7,756 nt of DNA from Flavobacteriaceae bacterium. GTDB taxonomy: Bacteria > Bacteroidota > Bacteroidia > Flavobacteriales > Flavobacteriaceae. The stretch is taken from contig JAAZVG010000066.1 in NCBI GenBank assembly GCA_018623655.1, positions 1-7,756 on the forward strand, given 5' to 3'. The position numbers and the translations under genes are program-made. This document shows positions 1-6,337 of the stretch, piece by piece (positions within the stretch are counted from its first letter, which is position 1; each line of letters starts with the position of its first letter). Below the pieces are notes generated by a model. It searched no databases and was not told the DNA's origin. It saw nothing but the letters and a program-made list of their open reading frames with translations.

Positions 1-462
1 AGTCCGAAAAAGCCAAATTGTACAGACTGTATTTTTAACGATCGCTGCGTGGCGCTAGCTACAGGTAAAATAGATCGTTTGCCTGTTAAGCTATCGAAAG
101 CAAAGGTAACTAAGCGCTACTTGCATTATTTGATGGTTTCAGATCAGTATCGAAACACTCAATTTGTAAAAAGATCAAATCGGGGAATTTGGGCGGGTTT
201 ATATGAGTTTCCGATGATAGAATCTAACGCTTCGAGTGAATTGTCTGACGATGAGATCGCTTCTTTTTTTGATCAAAAGGTAGAGGTGGTTTTATTAAAC
301 GAAGATCCTATTATTCACAAGTTGTCCCACCAACACCTTGTGGTTAGGGCTTATCGGGTAGTCGTAGATGTCTTAGATGACCCTGTGATTTCAATAGATG
401 AAATAGATCGTTATCCAACTTCAACTTTAATAGAGCGATTACTCCAACAATTCAAAATTTAG
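1..462 (+). CDS. mutY: A/G-specific adenine glycosylase MutY, C-terminal part (5' end outside window)
   Basis: MutY removes adenine mispaired with 8-oxoguanine or guanine, starting base excision repair. The frame is open from base 1, giving 153 residues; the catalytic HhH-GPD domain lies outside the window. The first codons contain C7-x2-C10-x5-C16, the last three cysteines of the MutY/Nth [4Fe-4S] cluster motif (C-x6-C-x2-C-x5-C). Next comes the NUDIX-like 8-oxoG recognition domain, with R61-G-I-W-A-G-L-Y-E-F-P71, which corresponds to the family's G-L-W-G-G-L-W-E-F-P motif, and L108-S-H110 within HKLSHQHL, at the place of the F-S-H loop that reads 8-oxoG. The GTG at 49 is not the start, because the cluster cysteines lie upstream in the same frame. 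ssb follows after 13 bases on the same strand, so the genes are probably co-transcribed. Identification is secure; Leu in place of the usual Phe in the F-S-H loop is a small difference. Confidence 0.95.
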   Translation, partial: SPKKPNCTDCIFNDRCVALATGKIDRLPVKLSKAKVTKRYLHYLMVSDQYRNTQFVKRSNRGIWAGLYEFPMIESNASSELSDDEIASFFDQKVEVVLLNEDPIIHKLSHQHLVVRAYRVVVDVLDDPVISIDEIDRYPTSTLIERLLQQFKI

Positions 463-475
463 TACTTTTAATATC

Positions 476-916
476 ATGTCAGGAACACTAAACAAAGTTA
501 TGCTCATTGGCCATCTTGGAGATGAGGTAAAAATGCACTATTTCGAAGGCGGAAATTGTATCGGTAGATTTCCCGTTGCTACTAATGAAACCTATACTAA
601 CAAACAAACGGGGGAAAAGGTTTCGAACACGGAGTGGCACAACATAGTAGTACGAAATAAAGGTGCAGAAATTTGTGAAAAATACCTGAAAAAAGGAGAT
701 AAAATCTATGTTGAAGGCCGTTTGAAGAATCGTCAATGGCAAGATGAAAGTGGTCAGATGCGATATAGTACTGAAGTACATGTGAACGACTTTACCTTTT
801 TAAGTCCTCCGAAAGAAGGAGGAGCAGCTATGGGGCAACCAACAGCGAGTCAGCCGTCAACTAGCCAGCCAGAAGCGACGATGTCACCTGCAGAAGACGA
901 TGATCTTCCGTTCTAA
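476..916 (+). CDS. ssb: Single-stranded DNA-binding protein SSB
   Basis: SSB coats single-stranded DNA as a homotetramer during replication, recombination and repair, and recruits partner enzymes through its C-terminal tip. The protein has 146 residues. An OB fold occupies about residues 1-110 (starts MSGTLNKVMLIGHLG), with W54 and W88 at the positions of the DNA-stacking tryptophans of E. coli SSB. Residues 111-135 form a low-complexity Gly/Ser/Gln/Pro linker. The C-terminus is E-D-D-D-L-P-F, the acidic tip that binds replication and repair proteins. The ATG at 476 is chosen because the OB fold begins at once after it; no Shine-Dalgarno sequence precedes it, as is usual in Bacteroidota. The gene lies between mutY and gldE, a common order in flavobacteria, and the stop is 3 bases before an ATG at 920. 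No promoter of its own could be supported. Confidence 0.97.
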   Translation: MSGTLNKVMLIGHLGDEVKMHYFEGGNCIGRFPVATNETYTNKQTGEKVSNTEWHNIVVRNKGAEICEKYLKKGDKIYVEGRLKNRQWQDESGQMRYSTEVHVNDFTFLSPPKEGGAAMGQPTASQPSTSQPEATMSPAEDDDLPF

Positions 917-919
917 ATC

Positions 920-988
920 ATGAACTCAGACCCGTTTTCGAGTAATTTGATCCGAACTATTAAAAGTCGACCTCTTTGGGTAGTCTAG
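920..988 (+). other. Probable displaced N-terminus of GldE (out-of-frame 22-codon ORF)
   Basis: An ATG three bases after the ssb stop opens a frame reading MNSDPFSSNLIRTI, then K-S-R-P-L-W-V-V and a stop at 986-988. The spacing is typical of a coupled downstream gene, and a short Asp/Pro-containing segment ahead of the first membrane helix is what I recall for GldE proteins. The GldE body continues in the frame used from 976. One extra T in the TTT at 975-977 would join the two frames into a single 449-residue protein. This piece is therefore best read as the true start of gldE, cut off by a one-base loss or a sequencing error, not as a separate gene. Confidence 0.6.
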
Positions 989-2268
989 AATTAATTCTTA
1001 GCATTACTGGGCTGATCTTTTTACTAATCAGTTCCGCGCTGATTTCTGGATCAGAAGTGGCACTATTCGGATTGTCAGCAACAGATATTAACCATTTAAA
1101 AGAAGACCCAGAGCAAAAAGGAATAAAAACACTGGTCTTATTATCAGCCCCTAAGCGACTCTTGGCGACTATATTAATTGCTAATAATGCAGTTAACATT
1201 GCGATAGTACTGTTATTTACAAGTCTCTCCGATTCTTGGTTTTCTGGTTCAGAAATTTTAATCTTCGGAATTCTATCGTTGCAAACTCTATTTGATATCG
1301 CAGTTGCAACTTTATTGATTTTACTATTTGGAGAGATTTTACCAAAGATTTATGCAAATAGAAATCCAGTTGGAGTTTCACTAAAGATGACACCCGTGCT
1401 ATCGGTTTTAGATAAGCTCTTCAGCCCACTCAGCAAACCACTGCAATCATTAAGTCATTTTCTTGAAGATAAATTAGCCGATAAACGCGCTCAGATTAGT
1501 GTTGATCATCTTTCTCAGGCTTTAGAATTAGCCTCTCAGGAGGATACTACCTCAGAAGAAAAGAAATTACTTGAAGGAATTGTCACCTTTGGAAATACAG
1601 AAACTCGTCAAGTAATGCGTCCGCGCATCGATATTTTTGGTCTTAAAAAAGACCTGAGTTATTCAGAGGTTCTTCAGAAAGTAACTGAAAAGGGATATTC
1701 AAGAGTTCCTGTTTTCGAAGATTCAATTGATAAAATTATCGGGGTGCTTTTCATTAAGGACTTATTACCACACCTTGATGAAAGCGAGTTTGAATGGCAA
1801 AATCTCCTACGAGCCCCCTTTTTTGTTCCAGAGAATAAGAAGTTAGACGACCTACTTGTTGATTTTCAAAATCAAAAAACGCATTTGGCTATCGTTGTTG
1901 ATGAATACGGTGGAACTTCTGGGGTAATAACATTAGAAGACGTAATCGAAGAGATTGTAGGAGATATTAGCGACGAGTACGATGACATTGACCTTATTTA
2001 TTCGCGCATCGATGATTATACCTATGTTTTTGAAGGAAAAACATCTTTAAAAGATTTCTATCGCGTTGCTGAATTAAATAACGTAGAGGTCTTTGAAGAG
2101 TTTAAAGGAGAGTCTGAAACCCTTGCGGGATTTATACTCGAGATCACTAAAGGATTCCCCAAGCGAGGAGAAATCATTCGATTTAAGGGCTACACTTTAA
2201 CTGTCGAAAGCATTGATAATAGAAGAATTAAGCAAATAAAAATAGGGCTGCCAAGGACAGCCCTATAA
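976..2268 (+). CDS. gldE: GldE-like CNNM/CorC-family membrane protein (gliding-associated); 5' end probably frameshifted
   Basis: This is an inner-membrane protein of the CNNM/CorC (HlyC/CorC) family; GldE is the Bacteroidota member linked genetically to gliding motility and to GldD. Its transport substrate, if any, is unknown. With the TTG at 976 as start it has 430 residues. A DUF21/CNNM membrane domain (about 1-160) has hydrophobic segments near 4-26, 62-83 and 92-118 and the motifs ALISGSEVALF (21-31) and FGEILPK (118-124). A CBS pair follows (about 210-335; MRPRID, YSRVPVF, VDEYGGTSGVITLEDVIEEI), then a CorC_HlyC domain (about 345-425). TTG is the only start codon available in this frame, since an in-frame stop lies at 961-963. 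It is a poor start, placing the first helix at the extreme N-terminus. The true start is probably ATG 920. The family assignment is firm; the name GldE rests on the position after mutY-ssb. Confidence 0.85.
   Translation: MGSLELILSITGLIFLLISSALISGSEVALFGLSATDINHLKEDPEQKGIKTLVLLSAPKRLLATILIANNAVNIAIVLLFTSLSDSWFSGSEILIFGILSLQTLFDIAVATLLILLFGEILPKIYANRNPVGVSLKMTPVLSVLDKLFSPLSKPLQSLSHFLEDKLADKRAQISVDHLSQALELASQEDTTSEEKKLLEGIVTFGNTETRQVMRPRIDIFGLKKDLSYSEVLQKVTEKGYSRVPVFEDSIDKIIGVLFIKDLLPHLDESEFEWQNLLRAPFFVPENKKLDDLLVDFQNQKTHLAIVVDEYGGTSGVITLEDVIEEIVGDISDEYDDIDLIYSRIDDYTYVFEGKTSLKDFYRVAELNNVEVFEEFKGESETLAGFILEITKGFPKRGEIIRFKGYTLTVESIDNRRIKQIKIGLPRTAL
2242..2266 (-). terminator. Intrinsic terminator of the minus-strand M16 operon, embedded in the gldE 3' end
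   Basis: A perfect 9-bp stem (2242-2250 with 2258-2266, core AGGGCTG/CAGCCCT) encloses a 7-base loop. On the minus strand it is followed by TTTTATTT, the U-rich tract expected of a Rho-independent terminator, about 20 bases beyond the lipoprotein gene stop. On the plus strand no T-run follows, so it should end mainly the minus-strand transcript. The hairpin lies within the last codons and stop of gldE, so it is coding sequence on one strand and terminator on the other. Confidence 0.75.
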
Positions 2269-2286
2269 ACATTCAAAATGAGAAGG

Positions 2287-2724
2287 TTAATCTTCTTGCA
2301 TTAACCCCTCAGCGTTTGCTATACTTTCTAATATTAGCCGCCTCACTTCGGCAATTTTATCGGCTTCAATGCGAAGTGCTTCTTTCTTTTCGGCACTTAA
2401 GACTGCTCCTTTCATGATTTCTTCATGAGAAAAAGTATCTCCTATCTCTTTCATCCAGGTCATCATGGCTTCATGAGCAACTTTTAGATCTTCGATAGCT
2501 TTTGCTTCAGGACCTTCTGGTGCTGCCTCTGCAAGAGGCTTTAACGCACTAGATAATTTTGCCATTTGTCCCATTTTCGGCATTACTTCATCATGCACTG
2601 CCATTACCCCTTCCATAGTGTAGCGATCTACTTTAGGTTCAGCGTTTTTTGTAGATGTTTCACCTTTACATGAGACTGCCCCACTTGCAATTAATAATAG
2701 TAGAAATACGAGCTTTTTATTCAT
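2287..2724 (-). CDS. Small Met/His-rich lipoprotein of unknown function
   Basis: This is a predicted lipoprotein of 145 residues. Residues 1-18 form a short Lys-then-hydrophobic signal peptide ending in A-V-S, followed by C19, the likely lipidated cysteine. The next residues (K-G-E-T) are not the acidic pattern typical of surface-exported Bacteroidota lipoproteins, so a periplasm-facing location is more likely. The mature part appears mostly helical and repeats H-[DE]-x-[VMI]-M three times: H44-D-E-V-M48, H84-E-A-M-M88 and H100-E-E-I-M104. The first two extend to a further Met (M51, M91). I recall similar flavobacterial proteins carrying the uninformative name 'viral A-type inclusion protein', which I would not adopt. 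Its ATG overlaps the stop of the upstream M16 gene by one base (TAATG), so the two are probably translationally coupled. It could be an accessory factor for the protease pair or bind metal or haem; both are inference. It does not look like GldD. Confidence 0.8.
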   Translation of the reverse strand: MNKKLVFLLLLIASGAVSCKGETSTKNAEPKVDRYTMEGVMAVHDEVMPKMGQMAKLSSALKPLAEAAPEGPEAKAIEDLKVAHEAMMTWMKEIGDTFSHEEIMKGAVLSAEKKEALRIEADKIAEVRRLILESIANAEGLMQED

Positions 2725-2726
2725 TA
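2722..2726 (-). other. TAATG stop/start overlap coupling the M16 partner gene to the lipoprotein gene
   Basis: On the minus strand the stop TAA of the non-catalytic M16 gene shares its last A with the ATG of the lipoprotein gene. Such one-base overlaps usually mean that ribosomes ending the first gene restart on the second, which keeps the two products in fixed proportion. Confidence 0.8.
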
Positions 2727-4796
2727 ATCTATTGTGATTTCAGTGATTTGAAAATCTAATGTTTGTGGTCCTAGATTCCTAGATACACTGTGGGGAATGA
2801 GGATTCCATTAACTCCTTTGTAGTCGCCGAAAGAAGCTTTTTGAGTTATGGTTTGTCCTCCTGCCTCAACGGTTACAATTTCTTGAACCTTAAGACCCGT
2901 ATTTACGTCGAAATAGACAGCACGATCTTCTGAGAATTGAATCACATAAGCGTCAGAGCCATTTACTGATTCGATAGAAGTAAGTTGAATATCTGCATTA
3001 TTCACCCAGGCTAGCTCGGCAACAATTCCAGTTTCTAGTTGCATCTTTTGACGGTCTTCGTCACTCATTGGAATTCGCTGTCCCTGCATTTCTTGATAAG
3101 CTTCTTTTTCAGTGAGCACAGAACGCTGCATGACATTGCCCATCATCTTCATCTCTTGAGTATAGTTTGAACCTTTTGATGAGGTTGCCAATTCTAAAGT
3201 CATTCCCTGAATAGTGGCTGTGGCCTTGATTGAGTATGAGGTAACATTTTCGATTGCCGCTATTCCACCTACTTTATCCAGATAGTTTGCGATAACCTTT
3301 TGCGCAGTTAGCCCTGCTGGAAGTGGCTTGCTAAATGTTGGTTTTTCAATCGGATTCGCATAAGGGTCAAAGTAATTCACTTGAAGTTGAGTTTGGCCAA
3401 AGTTGATGTTTTCCAAAGCTTCAGCAACTTCAATTCCTTTTCCAACCACTACGATTCTCATCTTATCAAGAGAAAAGAACTTGTTGGCAGCATTTTTTAC
3501 CTCATCAGCAGTAACTGCATCAATTTGACTTAAATAAGTCTCATAGAAATCTTGATCTAGCCCTTGAGTCTCGATATTCAAAGCAAAATTTGCCACGGTT
3601 TGTGGACGCTCTAAAGATCGAACAAAACTACCCTTGTATTTTTCTTTTGCATTTTTAAGATCTTCGGCATTCACTAGTTCTGTTCTGATTCGTTTTACCT
3701 CTTCTAGAATTTGAACTACAGCAGAATCTGTAACAGCGTTTCTAACTTGTGCAGTTGCTCTAAAGCGAGCCTTAGTATCTTTACTGCTACCGATACCTGA
3801 GTATGACCCATAAGTGTACCCTTTATCTTCTCGAAGATTCAAAAAGAGTCGGCCCTCTGCACCTCCACCCAGAATTTGATTTGCGATAAGTGCAGGGATA
3901 TAATCCTCATCACTCATTTTTAAATCAACTAGATTTTGCACAATGATTTCAGATTGAACCGCATTAGGCATGTCTACAAAATTGATTTCTGTAGTTTCTA
4001 GGTTTGTAGCTTCTGTGAAAGGAGTTTGTTTAGGCGATTTCGCCTTCCATTTTCCAAAATTGGATTTAACGAGTTTCTTTGCGTCTTTAAGGTTAATATC
4101 GCCGATTAAAACGAGGTACGCATTTTCTGGTACAAAGAAGTCTCTGTAAAACGCCTTGGTATCTGCAAGATTTACCTTCTCGATACTTTCAATGCTTGAA
4201 AATTCTCCATTCGGGTGAGCAACTCCATAGGCAAGAGCTGACTCAACACGACTAGCAACTGCCGATACATTCTTCTCATCAGACTTTAAACCCTCGATAT
4301 AACGTTCTTTCTCTTTATCAAACTCTTCTGCTGAGAAATCAGGGTAAATCGCGGCGTCAGCCATGAGTTCAATGATTCTCGGAAAATTTCTAGATAAGGT
4401 TGAGGCGAATGCACTCTGACCTGAAAAGCTAATCGATGCACCTAAGAAGTCTACTTCCTCGTTAAAATCATCCTTAGAAATATTTAATGAACCTTTACCT
4501 AATAGGCCGCCGGTAAGACTTGAGACCCCAGCTTTTTCTCCTTCTAAAATAGGTGGATTATCTAAAAGTAATTGAATACTTACTCGTGGGAGCTTGTGGT
4601 TTTCTACTACAAGAACTTTTAATCCATTTTTAAGTTGAAAAGTTTGCGGTTCTTCTAATTTTATGACCGGAGATCCATTCGGTGCAGGCTGCTTTGAGCG
4701 ATCTACTTGAGCGTCCAAGCTAGTGCTGGCGAATATTGCCATCACAAGGGTCACCTTTGTGGTTATGCGTAAAATAGTTTGGATATTAAGTCTCAT
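2724..4796 (-). CDS. Non-catalytic M16 (pitrilysin/insulinase) family subunit with extra C-terminal domain
   Basis: This is a predicted exported protein of 690 residues. A signal peptide covers about residues 1-29, with a likely cut after L-D-A. Two M16 domains follow: about 50-260 (FQLKNGLKVLVVE opens it) and 265-470. Where a catalytic M16 subunit has H-x-x-E-H, this one reads S-S-L-T-G-G-L-L (92-99), so it cannot bind the zinc. It keeps the complementary C-domain pair R322 and Y329 in LREDKGYTYGSYS, used for substrate in two-subunit M16B proteases. The last ~190 residues (about 500-690) lie beyond the M16 fold: they begin ANYLDKVGG, look beta-rich and end near GDYKGVNGILIPHS. They resemble the LolA/LolB-like sorting-protein fold seen in other Bacteroidota proteins, which is tentative. 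The gene starts 4 bases after the catalytic M16 gene, so a periplasmic heterodimer is the natural inference. Confidence 0.9.
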   Translation of the reverse strand: MRLNIQTILRITTKVTLVMAIFASTSLDAQVDRSKQPAPNGSPVIKLEEPQTFQLKNGLKVLVVENHKLPRVSIQLLLDNPPILEGEKAGVSSLTGGLLGKGSLNISKDDFNEEVDFLGASISFSGQSAFASTLSRNFPRIIELMADAAIYPDFSAEEFDKEKERYIEGLKSDEKNVSAVASRVESALAYGVAHPNGEFSSIESIEKVNLADTKAFYRDFFVPENAYLVLIGDINLKDAKKLVKSNFGKWKAKSPKQTPFTEATNLETTEINFVDMPNAVQSEIIVQNLVDLKMSDEDYIPALIANQILGGGAEGRLFLNLREDKGYTYGSYSGIGSSKDTKARFRATAQVRNAVTDSAVVQILEEVKRIRTELVNAEDLKNAKEKYKGSFVRSLERPQTVANFALNIETQGLDQDFYETYLSQIDAVTADEVKNAANKFFSLDKMRIVVVGKGIEVAEALENINFGQTQLQVNYFDPYANPIEKPTFSKPLPAGLTAQKVIANYLDKVGGIAAIENVTSYSIKATATIQGMTLELATSSKGSNYTQEMKMMGNVMQRSVLTEKEAYQEMQGQRIPMSDEDRQKMQLETGIVAELAWVNNADIQLTSIESVNGSDAYVIQFSEDRAVYFDVNTGLKVQEIVTVEAGGQTITQKASFGDYKGVNGILIPHSVSRNLGPQTLDFQITEITID

Positions 4797-4800
4797 GATA

Positions 4801-6114
4801 CTAATCTTGTTTAGGAACGTACTTTAATTCAACACGTTGATTTTTTTGAAGGTATTTCTTAGCCACCTCTCTAATTTCTTCTCTTGTAATACTTCTGTAA
4901 ATTTCAATTTCGGTATTGATCAGATTGGTATCACCGAAAAGTTGATTGTAAGAAGCTAAATTGCCAGCAATCCCCTCAAATGAACTGTTGGCGCTAACAA
5001 AGGTATTTTCAAATTGGTTTTGAAGTTTTTGGTAATCACGCTCAGAGATGAGATCGATTTGAAGCTTTTCGATTTCTATATCGATTTCAGTTATAAGGTC
5101 ATCCATAGTGTTCTCACCTAATGGAAGTCCTCCTAGCAGGTATGCTCCATAGTCTTCTAAGCTGTAGTTAAAAGCAAATATTTGCAATGCCATTTGTTTC
5201 TGGTCTACTAGTTTTTTCTGAAGAATAGAGCTCTGTCCTGAACTTAAATAAGAAGAAATCATATTCAATACATAGGCGTCTCTGCTTGCTTGGCCCGGTG
5301 TCCGGTAGCCTAATAAGATGAGCGGAATTTGAATATTGGCATCCTCGAATTTGGCATAAACGGGACCGTTAATCGGGGCCTCTTCGTATACCTTCTTTAC
5401 AATCTCTTCGCCTTTAGGGATAGGACCAAAGTAATCTTCGATAAGCTTTTTCGCTTCTTCTGTTTCAAAGTCTCCCGCAACCACAAGTGTGGCATTATTG
5501 GGGACATAATACACTTTATTAAACTCTTGAAAATCTTCGAGTGAAGCGCTTGCCAGATGTTCTAAAGACCCAATGACTGACCAGCGATACGGATGATTAC
5601 TGAAGAGGTTTTTAAACATGTTTTCAATTAATTGACCATAAGGAGCATTATCTACACGAAGACGTCTTTCTTCTTGTACCACCTCTTTTTGAGTGTCAAC
5701 ACCAATTTGATTGATGATCGGATGTAAGAGTCGCTCAGATTCTAACCAAAGGCCAAGAGCTAATTGATTCGAGGGAAAAAGTTCGTAATAGTAGGTGCGA
5801 TCTTGAGTAGTATTTGCGTTGTTATAACCACCATTTGAAGTTACGATTTTGAAAAATTCTCCGCGTTCGATGTTTTCAGAACCCTCAAAAAGAAGGTGTT
5901 CAAAAAAATGAGCAAACCCTGTCTTTTCAGGATTCTCATCTTTAGAACCGACGTGGTACATAACCGAAGTTACAACGACCGGGGCTGTATTGTCTTGATG
6001 AAGAATCACGTGAAGACCGTTGTCTAAATCGTATTCTTCGAAGTCAACTTGCTGTGCTTGGAGCGATCCTAAGCATAGTCCAAGCATTGCAGTGAAAGCA
6101 TAAATTGGCCTCAT
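4801..6114 (-). CDS. Catalytic M16 family zinc metallopeptidase, exported
   Basis: This is a predicted periplasmic zinc peptidase of 437 residues. A signal peptide covers residues 1-20 (likely cut after S-L-Q-A), followed by the M16 N-domain opening DLDNGLHVILHQDN. The inverted zinc motif H69-F-F-E72-H73 is intact: both His bind zinc and E72 is the catalytic base. The third ligand is probably E148 in K-E-V-V-Q-E-E-R-R, about 75 residues downstream. The second domain (about 250-430) lacks the R...Y substrate pair; the matching stretch reads I-L-Q-K-K-L-V-D-Q-K-Q-M. That pair is present instead in the next gene, so the active site is shared as in mitochondrial processing peptidase and bacterial two-chain M16B enzymes. 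It is the first gene of the minus-strand operon, and the ATG at 6114 puts the signal peptide exactly at the N-terminus. M16 enzymes usually cut peptides or small proteins; the substrate cannot be told from sequence. Confidence 0.93.
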   Translation of the reverse strand: MRPIYAFTAMLGLCLGSLQAQQVDFEEYDLDNGLHVILHQDNTAPVVVTSVMYHVGSKDENPEKTGFAHFFEHLLFEGSENIERGEFFKIVTSNGGYNNANTTQDRTYYYELFPSNQLALGLWLESERLLHPIINQIGVDTQKEVVQEERRLRVDNAPYGQLIENMFKNLFSNHPYRWSVIGSLEHLASASLEDFQEFNKVYYVPNNATLVVAGDFETEEAKKLIEDYFGPIPKGEEIVKKVYEEAPINGPVYAKFEDANIQIPLILLGYRTPGQASRDAYVLNMISSYLSSGQSSILQKKLVDQKQMALQIFAFNYSLEDYGAYLLGGLPLGENTMDDLITEIDIEIEKLQIDLISERDYQKLQNQFENTFVSANSSFEGIAGNLASYNQLFGDTNLINTEIEIYRSITREEIREVAKKYLQKNQRVELKYVPKQD

Positions 6115-6156
6115 TGAATAAGGGTGTTTTAATTAGTAATTTATTGACGACAATCA

Positions 6157-6172
6157 GTGTAAAATGTTACAC
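6157..6172. repeat. Inverted repeat GTGTAA-N4-TTACAC beside the M16 operon promoter
   Basis: A perfect 6-bp inverted repeat (6157-6162 and 6167-6172) with a 4-base spacer, AATG. It touches the minus-strand -7 candidate at 6172-6179 and would cover the predicted transcription start of the M16 operon. That fits an operator for a dimeric repressor, or a small hairpin at the 5' end of the message. No regulator gene lies nearby, so the role is a guess. Confidence 0.35.
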
Positions 6173-6199
6173 AAAGGTAGCAATGATCGTCCCTTCAAA
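6172..6199 (-). promoter_or_regulatory. Candidate Bacteroidota promoter for the M16-M16-lipoprotein operon
   Basis: On the minus strand, TACCTTTG (6179-6172) matches the Bacteroidota -7 consensus TAnnTTTG exactly. TTTG at 6199-6196 can serve as the -33 element, but the spacing is 16 bases rather than about 19. Transcription would start near 6166, giving a leader of about 50 bases before the ATG at 6114. The short spacing suggests a weaker or regulated promoter. Confidence 0.5.
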
Positions 6200-6270
6200 G
6201 ATAAGGTTTAAAGAGGTCTAAATAAATAGATGGTTGTCTATTTTCAGGAATATAAAATGTTTGCAATCTG

Positions 6271-6300
6271 TTGGTAACTCGCTTATTTGATTTATATTTG
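6271..6300 (+). promoter_or_regulatory. Bacteroidota-type promoter of rplU-rpmA
   Basis: TTG at 6271-6273, a 19-base spacer and TATATTTG at 6293-6300 match the Bacteroidota housekeeping promoter (TTG-N19-TAnnTTTG) exactly. Transcription should start near 6306, about 30 bases before the rplU ATG. A strong consensus promoter is expected for ribosomal protein genes. Confidence 0.8.
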
Positions 6301-6337
6301 CACCCGCTTAGTGGCGAAATAAATTAAATTTTATACT

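Noticed and set aside
49..462. MutY fragment starting at GTG 49 as a complete 137-residue gene
   Set aside because: The frame is open to base 1 and the upstream codons hold the iron-sulfur cluster cysteines, so the gene continues left of the window.
463..470. TACTTTTA as a -7 promoter element for ssb
   Set aside because: It has one mismatch to TAnnTTTG, there is no TTG at the required distance, and the start would fall on the ATG itself.
488..781. Minus-strand ORF of 97 residues opposite ssb
   Set aside because: It lies wholly inside ssb, and its hydrophobic, low-complexity translation resembles no family; it is an antisense shadow.
964..988. Programmed -1 frameshift site making full-length GldE
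   Set aside because: No classical slippery heptamer is in the correct frame and no clear stimulatory hairpin follows; a deletion or sequencing error explains it more simply.
960..1199. Minus-strand ORF of 79 residues opposite the gldE start
   Set aside because: It overlaps conserved gldE membrane-domain coding sequence and has no promoter or family resemblance.
2287..2724. The small lipoprotein as GldD
   Set aside because: It is shorter than I recall for GldD, lies on the opposite strand to gldE, and its His/Met-rich helical sequence does not resemble GldD.
5329..5544. Plus-strand ORF of 71 residues inside the catalytic M16 gene
   Set aside because: It is antisense to conserved peptidase sequence and has no supporting signal.
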